The notes under the pieces are model-generated. The model did no database searches. It was not told the DNA's origin and saw only the letters and a program-made list of their open reading frames with translations. DNA of 15,247 nt from NCBI GenBank assembly GCA_050181465.1, contig JBFXDD010000069.1:1-15247 (forward strand), given 5' to 3'. Made by a program: the position numbers and the translations under genes. This document shows, in pieces, positions 1-7,640 of this stretch (position 1 is the stretch's first letter; the number at the start of each line of letters is the position of its first letter). This DNA is from JACRLW01 sp050181465 (GTDB lineage Bacteria > Planctomycetota > UBA1135 > UBA2386).

Positions 1-69
1 CAGCAACACGAGGGCCGCGAGAATTCCGAGCTGGGCGGAGTCCGACTGCGTAGGGCGCATGACCACCAT
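1..69 (-). CDS. 5' end of a divergent gene, product unknown (partial)
   Basis: Only the first 23 codons are present; the gene runs off the left edge. Read on the minus strand, the frame opens with ATG at 69 and a second in-frame ATG at 60. It continues without a stop as MVVMRPTQSDSAQ followed by a hydrophobic LGILAALVLL. A purine-rich GGAAGG (complement of 79-84) lies 9 nt upstream of the ATG at 69, which favours that start over the one at 60. The hydrophobic run after a short polar N-terminus suggests a membrane segment or signal anchor. The gene is divergent from the cytochrome operon and shares its 165-bp intergenic region. No family can be assigned from so few residues, and a chance open frame of this length is possible. 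Confidence 0.4.
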   Translation of the reverse strand, partial: MVVMRPTQSDSAQLGILAALVLL

Positions 70-133
70 GATATGGCGCCTTCCGCAGATCGTTGGGACA
101 GGCGTCGTCACGAAGTTGTGCAGAACCTCGACA

Positions 134-154
134 GCGGTCGATGCAAACGACCGC
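134..154. promoter_or_regulatory. Perfect 7-bp inverted repeat, candidate operator or leader hairpin
   Basis: GCGGTCG (134-140) and its exact reverse complement CGACCGC (148-154) are separated by the 7-nt loop ATGCAAA. It lies 80 bp upstream of the operon's first start codon and 65 bp from the divergent gene's start. It could be a binding site for a dimeric regulator, or a hairpin in the 5' leader if transcription starts upstream of it. No T-run follows, so it is not an intrinsic terminator. Function is inferred from position only. Confidence 0.35.
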
Positions 155-180
155 GCTGCCCGGGAACACCCACGGGCGGC
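155..180. promoter_or_regulatory. Imperfect dyad abutting the perfect inverted repeat
   Basis: GCTGCCCG (155-162) can pair with CGGGCGGC (173-180) as an 8-bp stem with one G-T wobble and a 10-nt loop. It begins at the base after the perfect repeat ends, so the two could form tandem hairpins in a leader RNA. Short GC-rich stems arise often by chance in DNA of this composition, so confidence is low. Confidence 0.2.
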
Positions 181-234
181 TCAGTCAGTGGATCTCGGGA
201 TACGCCCGGGAAGGACTCGGAAGGAACCTCAGCA

Positions 235-912
235 ATGCAGACGCCCCAACGGCACTTGTCCGTGTTCGTGCTCGCCGGCTCGCTCCTGACCGGCTGTGCT
301 GCCTTTGGCGATCGCCAGCCCGGCATCGCCAAGGTGGAGGAACTCGTCGCGCGTATCGAGCGCGTGCACGTCGAAGTCGAGCTGGCTCGCGACGCCGCGG
401 CGGCCGCGCGCGAGGGAATCCGGAGTTTCGCGAGCACCTCATTCCAGGGCGATCGCGTGCTCGCCATGAAGGGCGTGCTCGATCAGGTCGCCGACTCGAA
501 AGCTCGAGCCGGCGCGTTGCGCCAGCAAGTCGGCTCGATGCGGTTGGCCGCCGATCCGGTGTTCAGCCAGTGGCGGCTGCAGCTCGACTCGATCGCGAGC
601 GCCGACCTCCGCGCACGCAGCGAGGAACGCATGCGCCGCACGCGCGACGCCTACGACTCGATCGCCGTGGTCGCGGTGCCGATGCTCGACGACCTCGATG
701 CGTTCAACCGCCGACTCAGCGATCTGAGTCTGTTCCTGAACCTCGATCACAATCCGACCGCACTCGCCACCATCGGTGGAGATCTCGCCGAACTCGATCG
801 GGCGGGCAAGACGCTGGGCGCGGTCTTCGATCGCTGCCTGGTCGCCGCGCAGTCGTACCTCGCGGCGGTGGCGCCGACACCCGGCGACGTCGCCGCCGAG
901 CCGATCCGCTGA
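235..912 (+). CDS. DUF2959-like coiled-coil lipoprotein
   Basis: Predicted 225-residue envelope lipoprotein. ATG 235 is chosen because it gives a classical lipoprotein signal (MQTPQRH, hydrophobic core, LTGC lipobox with Cys21) and has an AAGGA-type ribosome binding site just upstream. The remainder is almost all helical. An Ala/Glu/Arg-rich stretch at about residues 35-65 is followed by a conserved-looking block around WRLQLDSI, SADLRARSEERMRRTRDAY and LFLNLDHNPTAL. This matches my memory of DUF2959 proteins, which are small helical lipoproteins of unknown function. It is the first gene of the operon, 18 bp before the oxidoreductase gene. It has no CxxCH and so binds no c heme; a structural or assembly role in the electron conduit is only a guess. 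The DUF assignment needs a profile search. Confidence 0.75.
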   Translation: MQTPQRHLSVFVLAGSLLTGCAAFGDRQPGIAKVEELVARIERVHVEVELARDAAAAAREGIRSFASTSFQGDRVLAMKGVLDQVADSKARAGALRQQVGSMRLAADPVFSQWRLQLDSIASADLRARSEERMRRTRDAYDSIAVVAVPMLDDLDAFNRRLSDLSLFLNLDHNPTALATIGGDLAELDRAGKTLGAVFDRCLVAAQSYLAAVAPTPGDVAAEPIR

Positions 913-930
913 ACGACTCGGAGACCCAAG

Positions 931-3374
931 ATGACCTGGGCGCTGCTGAGCGCGGTGCTGATCGCGGTCGGCATCGCGGTGCTCGCGAGACTCTCGCATC
1001 GACGCGAGCTGCTTGCCATGCAGGGGGCGATCGAGCGCCAGCGCACTCATCAGCGTGCCGGCGACGCGATCGCGCGCGTGCAGGAGCCGGTCATCGATCT
1101 CTCGCGCTGCCTGGGCTGCGCAACCTGCGTGGCGGTTTGCCCCGAGGGCGGTGTGCTGGAGATCGTCCACGGGCAGGCGGTCGTGTCGAACGGCGCGCGC
1201 TGCCAGGGGATCGCAGCCTGCGAACGTGAGTGCCCCGCGGGCGCGATCCAAGTTCGACTCGCCAATCGCGAACGACGCGACGACCTGCCGTGGCTCGACT
1301 CGGCGATCGCCGCGCACGGCGTGCCGGGCATGTTCCTCGCCGGCGAGGTCACCGCACGTGCGTTGATCCGCGTCGCGATCGAGCACGGCACCTTGGCGGC
1401 GCGCGCGGCTGCCGAGCGAGTCGGGCAGGGTCCGCGTGACGACGATCGGCTCGACCTGTGCATCGTCGGTGCCGGCCCCGGCGGGCTCGCGTGCGCACTG
1501 GAGGCGACGCGGCTCGGCCTGCGGTTCGTGCTGCTGGAACAGGAGAGCGAGATCGGCGGGACCGTCGCGCGCTATCCGCGGAACAAGCTGGTGCTGAGCG
1601 AGCCGGTCACGCTGCCGCTGTTCGGTCGGCTGGGAAAGCGGAGCTATCGGAAGGAAGAGATCATCGCGCTTTGGCGCACGCTCGCGGCAGAGCATCAGCT
1701 CCCGGTCATCACCGGAGCGCGATGCGAGGATGTCGTGCGCGACGGCGACGACTTCGTCGTTCATGCCGGTGAACATCGCGTGCGCGCGCGCTCGGTGTGT
1801 CTGGCGCTCGGGCGTCGCGGCTCGCCGCGNNNNNNNNNNNNNNNNNNNNNNNNNNNNNNNNNNNNNNNNNNNNNNNNNNNNNNNNNNNNNNNNNNNNNNN
1901 NNNNNNNNNNNNNNNNNNNNNNNNNNNNNCGGTCATCACCGGAGCGCGATGCGAGGATGTCGTGCGCGACGGCGACGACTTCGTCGTTCATGCCGGTGAA
2001 CATCGCGTGCGCGCGCGCTCGGTGTGTCTGGCGCTCGGGCGTCGCGGCTCGCCGCGGCGACTTGGGGTGCCGGGCGAGGACCTGCCGAAGGTCGTCTACA
2101 GCCTGCTCGATGCCGGCGCGATCACGTCACGGCGGGTCATGGTGGTTGGCGGTGGCGACAGCGCGGTCGAGACCGCGCTCGCGCTGGCCGCCAACGGCAG
2201 CAACGAGGTGAGCTTGGTTCATCGCCGCTCGGGCTTCGTGCGCGTCCGCGGTCGCAACGCGGAGCGAATCGAAGCGGCGATCGCGAGCGGTGCCGTGCGC
2301 GTGATCCTGTCGGCAAGACCGATCGCGATCACCGCGGACGCGGTGATCGTCGAGCGCGACGGCGAGGGCGAGGATCGGCGAGTTGCGATCCCCAACGACG
2401 ACGTCTTCGTGATGATCGGCGGCGAGCCGCCGCGAGAGTTGCTGGCGAAGGCGGGTGTTGCGTTCCTGGCCAAGGGGCAGCAGGTCGAACCGCAGGAACG
2501 CGCGAGTTCGACGGGGTGGCCGCCGGCTCTGATCGCCACAGCGGTCCTCGCCCTGATCACTGCCGGATTCGCCCTCTGGCACTCGGACTACTACCGACTG
2601 CCGACGGAGCTGCGAGCGACTCACGAGTCGCATCGTCTGCTCCGCTCCGCGCAGGGGCTGGGGCTGGGTTTCGGCATCGCGGCCACTGCGTTGATCCTCG
2701 CGAATCTGGCGTATCTCCTGCGGCGTGCGCGCATCCGCCCGTTCTGGTTCGGATCGCTGCGCGCGTGGATGTCGGCGCACGTCGTGACCGGAGTCGCGGC
2801 GTTCCTCGCCGCATTGCTGCACGCGGCTCTCGCACCGCGTTCCACCCCCGGCGGCCATGCGCTCCTGGCGATGCTCGTCATCCTGGCGACCGGTGCGATC
2901 GGACGGTGGATCTACGCCTTCGTGCCGCGACGGGCGAACGGTGAGGAAGCCGGGATCGAGGAAGTCCGCGAGCGGGTGGAACAGTTGGCGCGCGATCCTG
3001 CCGATGAATTCGGGACGCGGGCGAGCATGGAATTGATGCGTCTCATCGAGCAGCGACAGTGGCGCGGCACCCTGCTCGGGAGGATTGCCGGGCTGGTCGG
3101 ACTTCGCGTGGACCTCTGGCGCGCGCTCCGTCGCCTGCGCGCCCAAGGCATCGCGCAGGGCGTCACGGCCACGCAGCTCGAGGACGCACTGGCGCTCGCG
3201 CGCGAAGCCCACGCACGTTCGCTGGCCGCCGCCCACTTCGAGGACCTACGCGCCGTGCTCGCGAGCTGGCGATGGCTCCATCGCTGGGCGGGACTCCTGC
3301 TGGTGATCCTGCTCATCGTGCACGTCGTCTATGCGATCGGCTACGGCAGCGTGATGAGCGGAGGATTGCCCTGA
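931..3374 (+). CDS. Ferredoxin/FAD/NAD(P)H oxidoreductase fused to a di-heme b membrane domain (interrupted by assembly gap)
   Basis: Probable inner-membrane oxidoreductase linking cytosolic NAD(P)H or ferredoxin to membrane b hemes. Collapsing the gap and its 127-bp duplicate gives 738 residues. Order: N-terminal membrane helix (about 3-20); ferredoxin domain with C60-x2-C63-x2-C66-x3-C70-P and a second motif C91-x5-C97-x3-C101-P; FAD Rossmann fold with GAGPGG at 180-185; NAD(P) Rossmann fold with GGGDSA at 331-336. The C-terminal part has membrane helices near 454-474, 499-521, 538-557, 567-588 and 708-729. H541/H555 and H708/H722 are each 14 residues apart on two helices, the usual pattern for two bis-His b hemes. 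Positive residues place the redox domains in the cytosol. No CxxC disulfide is present in the NAD(P) domain, so it is not a thioredoxin reductase. GGAG at 920-923 serves ATG 931. It lies 24 bp before the 20-heme gene, its likely periplasmic partner. Confidence 0.85.
1703..1829 (+). repeat. 127-bp contig-end overlap, left copy
   Basis: These 127 bases are identical to 1930-2056 on the other side of the N run. The copy ends exactly where the Ns begin. A 127-base overlap is what a de Bruijn assembler running at k=127 leaves between adjoining contig ends. The repeat lies inside the oxidoreductase gene and is best read as an assembly artefact, not a biological duplication. Confidence 0.93.
1830..1929. 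other. Assembly gap (100 N)
   Basis: A run of exactly 100 N, the conventional placeholder for a gap of unknown size. Because the flanking 127 bases are duplicated, the real gap is probably minus 127 bp: the contigs overlap and nothing is missing. Deleting 227 bp (the Ns plus one copy) puts the upstream and downstream frames of the oxidoreductase back in register. Confidence 0.97.
1930..2056 (+). repeat. 127-bp contig-end overlap, right copy
   Basis: Identical to 1703-1829 and starting at the first base after the N run. In the left copy the reading frame enters one base after a codon start, and the right copy sits at the same codon phase relative to the downstream frame. The two halves of the gene therefore join seamlessly when one copy is removed. 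Confidence 0.93.
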
Positions 3375-3398
3375 GCGCACGACCATGGAGCGCAGACC

Positions 3399-5171
3399 AT
3401 GAAGTGGCTCGAGCCGAAGGTGTGGATCGCGGTGCTTTCGGCGGTGGCCGTCGCCGGCTTCGCGACGGTCTCGATCAAGCGTAGTTCGCCGGGACCGGTC
3501 TCACTGGTACACGCCAACGTCGCCGAGCTGCGCGACGGCGCGAACTGTGCCGCGTGTCACGGCGGCTGGTTCGCGGACATGGCCGACGCGTGCGTGACCT
3601 GTCATGAGCCGATCGCTGCGCAGCGCCGCGACGGCACCGGCGTGCACGGTCGCAGCGAGGCTGCACGCGGCGGCAACTGCGGTGCATGTCACGGCGAGCA
3701 TCATGGTGCCGGCTTCGTGCCCACCAACGATGCCAGCTTCGCCCTGGCTGGGTTCGGTAATCGTGCGAGCTTCGATCATGCGTCGATCGGTTGGACGATG
3801 GCCGGTCGACATCTCCAGCTCGAGTGTGCGCAGTGCCACGAGCACGCCGACGTGAAGGTGCTGGCCGAGGGGCAGCGGCGCTTCGCCGGACTCACCGCGG
3901 ATTGCGCGAGCTGCCACGACGACCCTCATCGCGGCGCCATGTCGCACGCCTGCGCCGACTGCCACACCCAGGACGCTTTCCCGCAACCGAGTTTCGTCGA
4001 TCACGCCGAGCACCTGTCGCTGGCGGGCGGTCATGGCGGGCTCGACTGTCGGCAGTGTCACGGCAAGGGTGGACCGCATGCTCTGGAGCGCGGCGAACGT
4101 GCGCACGGATCCGCTCGCGAGTGCGCCGACTGTCACGATTCCTCGCATTCGCCTCAGTTCCTCGCCGGGATCGCCGCGGATGCCGGTCTCTCGACGAGTG
4201 CAACGTGTGCGACGTGTCATCGCGCCGAGCACGGCTCGTTCGCCCGCGAGGTGACGCTCGAGCCGAAGCAGCACGCGCATCTGGGCTTCGCTCTCGAGGG
4301 CGCGCATGCGTTGGACTGTGCGGCCTGCCATTCGCTCGCCGACTCCGCTGCCGAGCGGCGCTACGCCGGTGCGACGGCACAGTGTTCGAGCTGTCACACC
4401 GATGCCCACGAGGGCTTCTTCGATTCGTTGCCCGGCGGCGCGGACTGCGCGCAGTGCCACTCGCCGACGCACTTCCGCGAGACGATCGCCGCGGGCTTCG
4501 ACCATGCGCGGGATGCGCGCTTCCCGGTGCGCGGCGCGCACGCTCAGACCGAGTGCACCAGTTGCCACGTGCCGCTCGAGGAGCCGGACGAACACGGGCG
4601 CAGCTTCGGCAGGATCCCGCCTGCCGAGCACGCATTCACCTCGTGTCGACCGTGCCATCATGACCCGCATCGCGGCGTCTTCGACCGCGCGGAGGCGGGT
4701 TGTGCGCAGTGCCACGGCGAGGACTCGTTCCGCAGTCTCGCCGACGAGTTCGACCATGGTCGTTGGACCGGGTTCGCGCTTCGCGGCGGGCATGCGACCG
4801 CGGGCTGCGTGGCCTGCCATCGACCCTCGCTCGCGCCGGGCAGCAATGCACTGGTGCACGATCGCCCGCGCGGCACCGCGTGCGCCGACTGCCATGCCGA
4901 TCCACACGCCGGGCAGTTTGCGATCGCGGCTACCACCGATTGCGCGCGCTGTCACGTCGACGGCGCCGGCTTCGCCGAGCTGATCTTCGACCACGATCGG
5001 CACTCGCGGTTCGCGCTCGGCGAGCAGCATCGCGCGCTCGCCTGCGCGGCCTGTCACAAGAGCGACGAGAAGGCCGACGGAGTCGTCCGCTACAAGCCTC
5101 TGCCGACCGACTGCTCGTCCTGTCACGGCGAACATCGTGATCCGCTGCGCCGAGGGGGACGTCGCCGATGA
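3399..5171 (+). CDS. 20-heme c-type cytochrome, periplasmic electron wire
   Basis: Predicted 590-residue multiheme cytochrome c. There are twenty CxxCH sites, with first Cys at 50, 65, 94, 143, 169, 185, 217, 242, 270, 307, 329, 350, 386, 416, 435, 470, 495, 515, 549 and 572. After three N-terminal sites the protein is built of tri-heme units starting at 143, 217, 307, 386, 470 and 549 (spacing 74-90; the last unit has two hemes). Units share FDH, LxGxH, CxxCH, CxxCHxDPHxG and CxxCH elements; the extra His residues are likely distal ligands. The N-terminus has a hydrophobic helix (about 8-24) with no clear cleavage site, so it may be a signal peptide or an inner-membrane anchor. GGAG at 3387-3390 lies 8 nt before ATG 3399. 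The stop overlaps the porin start by 4 bp (ATGA), implying translational coupling. Probable role: carrying electrons from the inner-membrane oxidoreductase to the outer-membrane porin. Confidence 0.93.
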   Translation: MKWLEPKVWIAVLSAVAVAGFATVSIKRSSPGPVSLVHANVAELRDGANCAACHGGWFADMADACVTCHEPIAAQRRDGTGVHGRSEAARGGNCGACHGEHHGAGFVPTNDASFALAGFGNRASFDHASIGWTMAGRHLQLECAQCHEHADVKVLAEGQRRFAGLTADCASCHDDPHRGAMSHACADCHTQDAFPQPSFVDHAEHLSLAGGHGGLDCRQCHGKGGPHALERGERAHGSARECADCHDSSHSPQFLAGIAADAGLSTSATCATCHRAEHGSFAREVTLEPKQHAHLGFALEGAHALDCAACHSLADSAAERRYAGATAQCSSCHTDAHEGFFDSLPGGADCAQCHSPTHFRETIAAGFDHARDARFPVRGAHAQTECTSCHVPLEEPDEHGRSFGRIPPAEHAFTSCRPCHHDPHRGVFDRAEAGCAQCHGEDSFRSLADEFDHGRWTGFALRGGHATAGCVACHRPSLAPGSNALVHDRPRGTACADCHADPHAGQFAIAATTDCARCHVDGAGFAELIFDHDRHSRFALGEQHRALACAACHKSDEKADGVVRYKPLPTDCSSCHGEHRDPLRRGGRRR

Positions 5172-6865
5172 CATCACACAGCCCATGGGCACTCGTGCTG
5201 CCGGTCGTCGTCGCCTTCGCGACGACCGCGCCGGCTCAGGACACCAGCGTGCGCATCGACCTGCGCGTGGTCATGGTGGGTGCCGACGCGATCACGATCG
5301 ATCGCGGGACGCGCGACGGACTGCAGGTCGGGGATCGGCTCGCGCTGTTGCCGCGCGGCGGTGGCCGCTACGGCGCGGTGGTGCGCGAGATCGGCGATCG
5401 CAACGCGATCGTCGTGCTCGACGAACGCGACGTCCGGATCGAGCCCGGCACTCGCGGTGAGATCTTCCTGCCGCGAACTCGCTTCGCCGCGCCCGAGCCG
5501 GTCGCGAAGCCGGACACCGATCCACCCCGCGCAACCGAAGAACCGCAGCCCAAGCCCGACGATCCCGCGCAGCCGAAGCCGCGCGCCGACGGCTGGGAGC
5601 CCGGTATGCCGCTGTTGGCCCGCGTGCGGACTCAGCGACCCGCCGAGCGCACGCCCGCGACGCACGGTCGCGTCTGGATGGCCGGATCGATCGTGCGCGG
5701 CGCCACCGACGAGCGCGGCGATCAATACGCCAGCAGCTTCCTGCGAACCGGGGCGAGCCTCAGTGCCGACAACCTGTTCGGCCGCGGCGAGACCCTGGCC
5801 ACCGACTTCGAGTTCGCCCACCGAACTCGCTTCGACGACGACTTCAACACCAAGCTGATCGTGCGTCGGCTGTCCTACCGCGAGGGCGGCGACCGCTTCG
5901 AACCCACGCGCTGGGAGTTCGGTCGCTTCTTGCAGAATCAGATGCCGGAGTTCGGCTTTCTGGACGGCGCGGAGTGGAGTCGGCGACTCGAGAGCGGGGA
6001 TCGCGTCATGGCGAGCGCGGGCTTCCTGCCCAATCCGGATGACGAACTGTCGACCGGCGACGACTTCCAGTTCGCCGCCGCGTACCAGTGGAACCTCGAT
6101 GATCGCGGCGCCACCAGCTTCGACCTCGGCTATCAGAAGACCTTCCATCACGGCGACAGCGATCGCGATCTCCTGGTCGCGAAGGGTCGGTGGGACGACG
6201 GCGCCGGGTGGTCGGCATTCGGAACCGCCTGGATCGATGTCTACACCGGCTCGCGAGATGACGAGAAGGGCAGCGGCTTCGATCTCACGCAAGCCTTCCT
6301 CGGCGTGCAGCACCGCGACCCGAACGGCGACGTCATCGACCTCATCTACCGCCGCACCGGGTTCCCGTGGACCTTGCGGCGCGAGTTCGAGCCGCTGACG
6401 CCGGCGGAGATCGACGACGACCACACCGATCGACTCGCGTTGGGCTGGCGCACCGCGGCGTCGGCCGACACGTGGTGGCGCTCCGAGCTCGCCGGTTGGG
6501 CGGACGAGCGTGAGCACGGCGGCTCGATCGAAGTCACGCGCGGGATACGCAACGTCTTGTTGGACGGGGCCGAGTTCGAACTCACTGCGTTCGGCTCCGT
6601 GGCCGCCTACGAGAACTTGCTCGGCTTGCGCGTCGCGCTCGGTCGTTCCAGCGCGTCGGGTCGCTGGGACATCCTCTACGAGATCGCGAACCATCATCTC
6701 GAAGGACGACTCTCGAACGCCGACGACCTCATCCAGCATCGACTTCGTGCGAGCTGGGCGACCGATCTGGGTGACGGCTGGAACCTCGCGGTCGACACCG
6801 ATGTGACGCTCTGGGACGACGACCTCGCCCTCGGTCTCGGCTTCTTCGTGCAACGGCGATTCTGA
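5168..6865 (+). CDS. Outer-membrane beta-barrel porin of the cytochrome conduit, with N-terminal periplasmic domain
   Basis: Predicted 565-residue outer-membrane protein. A signal peptide ends at APA-Q (cleavage after residue 23). Residues about 25-100 form a small beta-rich domain containing GTRDGLQVGDRLALLPRG, reminiscent of FlgT C-terminal-like domains. A Pro/Lys/Glu-rich linker (about 108-140) follows. From about residue 166 to the end there are alternating polar/hydrophobic strands, many aromatic residues at strand ends, Asp-rich turns, and a terminal Phe (QRRF) typical of BAM-recognised barrels. The roughly 400-residue barrel is comparable with Geobacter-type porins and much smaller than MtrB, as I recall them. 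Position between the 20-heme and 7-heme genes, overlapping both (4 bp and 1 bp), argues that it sheaths a cytochrome across the outer membrane. GAGGGGG at 5152-5158 is the ribosome binding site. No heme motif is present. Confidence 0.8.
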   Translation: MTSHSPWALVLPVVVAFATTAPAQDTSVRIDLRVVMVGADAITIDRGTRDGLQVGDRLALLPRGGGRYGAVVREIGDRNAIVVLDERDVRIEPGTRGEIFLPRTRFAAPEPVAKPDTDPPRATEEPQPKPDDPAQPKPRADGWEPGMPLLARVRTQRPAERTPATHGRVWMAGSIVRGATDERGDQYASSFLRTGASLSADNLFGRGETLATDFEFAHRTRFDDDFNTKLIVRRLSYREGGDRFEPTRWEFGRFLQNQMPEFGFLDGAEWSRRLESGDRVMASAGFLPNPDDELSTGDDFQFAAAYQWNLDDRGATSFDLGYQKTFHHGDSDRDLLVAKGRWDDGAGWSAFGTAWIDVYTGSRDDEKGSGFDLTQAFLGVQHRDPNGDVIDLIYRRTGFPWTLRREFEPLTPAEIDDDHTDRLALGWRTAASADTWWRSELAGWADEREHGGSIEVTRGIRNVLLDGAEFELTAFGSVAAYENLLGLRVALGRSSASGRWDILYEIANHHLEGRLSNADDLIQHRLRASWATDLGDGWNLAVDTDVTLWDDDLALGLGFFVQRRF

Positions 6866-7560
6866 TGCAAACTCACTCCGAAGCTCCGTCCGCTGCGTCG
6901 CGACATCGACGACGACGTCATCGACTCCTGACGTGGTGCGGCGCTGTCCTCGCGTGGGTGATGATCGGCTCCTGCGTCAGTCGCGGCGAACCGGATCCTG
7001 CGGCGCACCGCTGGTGGGCCGGTCTCGGCCCGGTGTTGTCACACGACGGCTTCCCCGGCGATTGTCGACTCTGCCACGCCGGCGCCGACTGGAACACGCT
7101 CGTGCCCGAGTTCCAGTTCGATCATGCCAAGGAGACCGGCGTCCCGCTGAACGGCGCGCACTCCGCGGCTCGATGTCTCTTGTGTCACAACGATCGCGGC
7201 CCGGTGGCGAACTTCGCGAGCCAAGGCTGTGCGGGATGTCATGAGGACGTCCATCAGGGAACGCTCGGTCGTTCGTGCGACGAGTGCCACGGCGAATCGA
7301 CCTGGCAGCCGAAGTCACTGGTCGCGCAGCACGTCCACTCACGCCTGCCGTTGACCGGTGCGCACGCGAACGTCTCCTGTCAGCGCTGCCATCCGGGCGC
7401 CTTCGCCGCCAAGTTCGTGCCGACGGACACGGAGTGCGTCACCTGCCACGCCGACGATCTCGCACAGGCGAACAACCCGCCGCACCTGGGGTTGGGTTGG
7501 GTCGACCGCTGCAATCGCTGCCACATCCCGACGCACTGGCGGCAAGCACAGGTGAGGTGA
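6865..7560 (+). CDS. 7-heme c-type cytochrome lipoprotein
   Basis: Predicted 231-residue multiheme cytochrome. An Arg-rich N-terminus precedes a hydrophobic segment and a plausible lipobox IGSC (Cys37), so it is probably lipid-anchored. Seven CxxCH sites have first Cys at 67, 104, 122, 138, 172, 191 and 216. The site order 1+3+3, with FDH before and LNGAH / LTGAH within the units, is the same tri-heme unit as in the 20-heme protein. This therefore looks like a shortened paralogue. The ATG overlaps the porin stop by one base (TGATG), so translation is probably coupled. Lipidation plus porin linkage suggests it sits at the outer membrane as a plug or exit cytochrome; which face it occupies is unknown. 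It could also be periplasm-facing and dock the 20-heme protein. Confidence 0.88.
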   Translation: MQTHSEAPSAASRHRRRRHRLLTWCGAVLAWVMIGSCVSRGEPDPAAHRWWAGLGPVLSHDGFPGDCRLCHAGADWNTLVPEFQFDHAKETGVPLNGAHSAARCLLCHNDRGPVANFASQGCAGCHEDVHQGTLGRSCDECHGESTWQPKSLVAQHVHSRLPLTGAHANVSCQRCHPGAFAAKFVPTDTECVTCHADDLAQANNPPHLGLGWVDRCNRCHIPTHWRQAQVR

Positions 7561-7640
7561 CCATGGCATGGCGACTTGCGCGCGGCCTTTGGAGCGTCAT
7601 CCGGAACTGTTCAAGTTTTCGACAGGCCAGCCGAAGAGAT

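Larger units (their letters stand above)
70..234. promoter_or_regulatory. Divergent intergenic region, presumed promoter of the cytochrome operon
   Basis: This 165-bp stretch separates the minus-strand partial gene from the first gene of the plus-strand operon, so it should hold promoters for both. I see no convincing -35/-10 pair. It does contain a perfect 7-bp inverted repeat (134-154) directly followed by a second, imperfect dyad (155-180). A purine-rich AAGGA-type ribosome binding site at about 220-226 serves the ATG at 235. The plus-strand frame can be extended back to 73, but a lipoprotein signal peptide starting exactly at 235 makes the upstream part very unlikely to be coding. Confidence 0.5.

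Noticed and set aside
439..1776. Long minus-strand open frame opposite the lipoprotein and oxidoreductase genes
   Set aside because: It is a shadow of high-G+C plus-strand coding, rich in Arg/Ala/His with no recognisable domain. It crosses two well-supported genes.
1703..2056. Biological tandem duplication or mobile-element target duplication
   Set aside because: Both copies are identical, end precisely at the N boundaries and have a typical assembler k-mer length. No element-like sequence is visible.
931..3374. Oxidoreductase gene read as frameshifted, split or a pseudogene
   Set aside because: The break coincides exactly with the N run and its duplicated 127-bp flank. Removing one copy and the Ns restores the frame, and domains on both sides are intact.
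3501..5192. Long minus-strand open frame opposite the 20-heme cytochrome
   Set aside because: Its length follows from the biased codon use of the CxxCH-rich gene. The plus strand carries 20 heme motifs, signal and coupling to the porin.
5174..6853. Long minus-strand open frame opposite the porin
   Set aside because: The plus-strand frame has a signal peptide, barrel-like pattern and terminal Phe, and overlaps its neighbours in operon fashion. The antisense frame has none of these.
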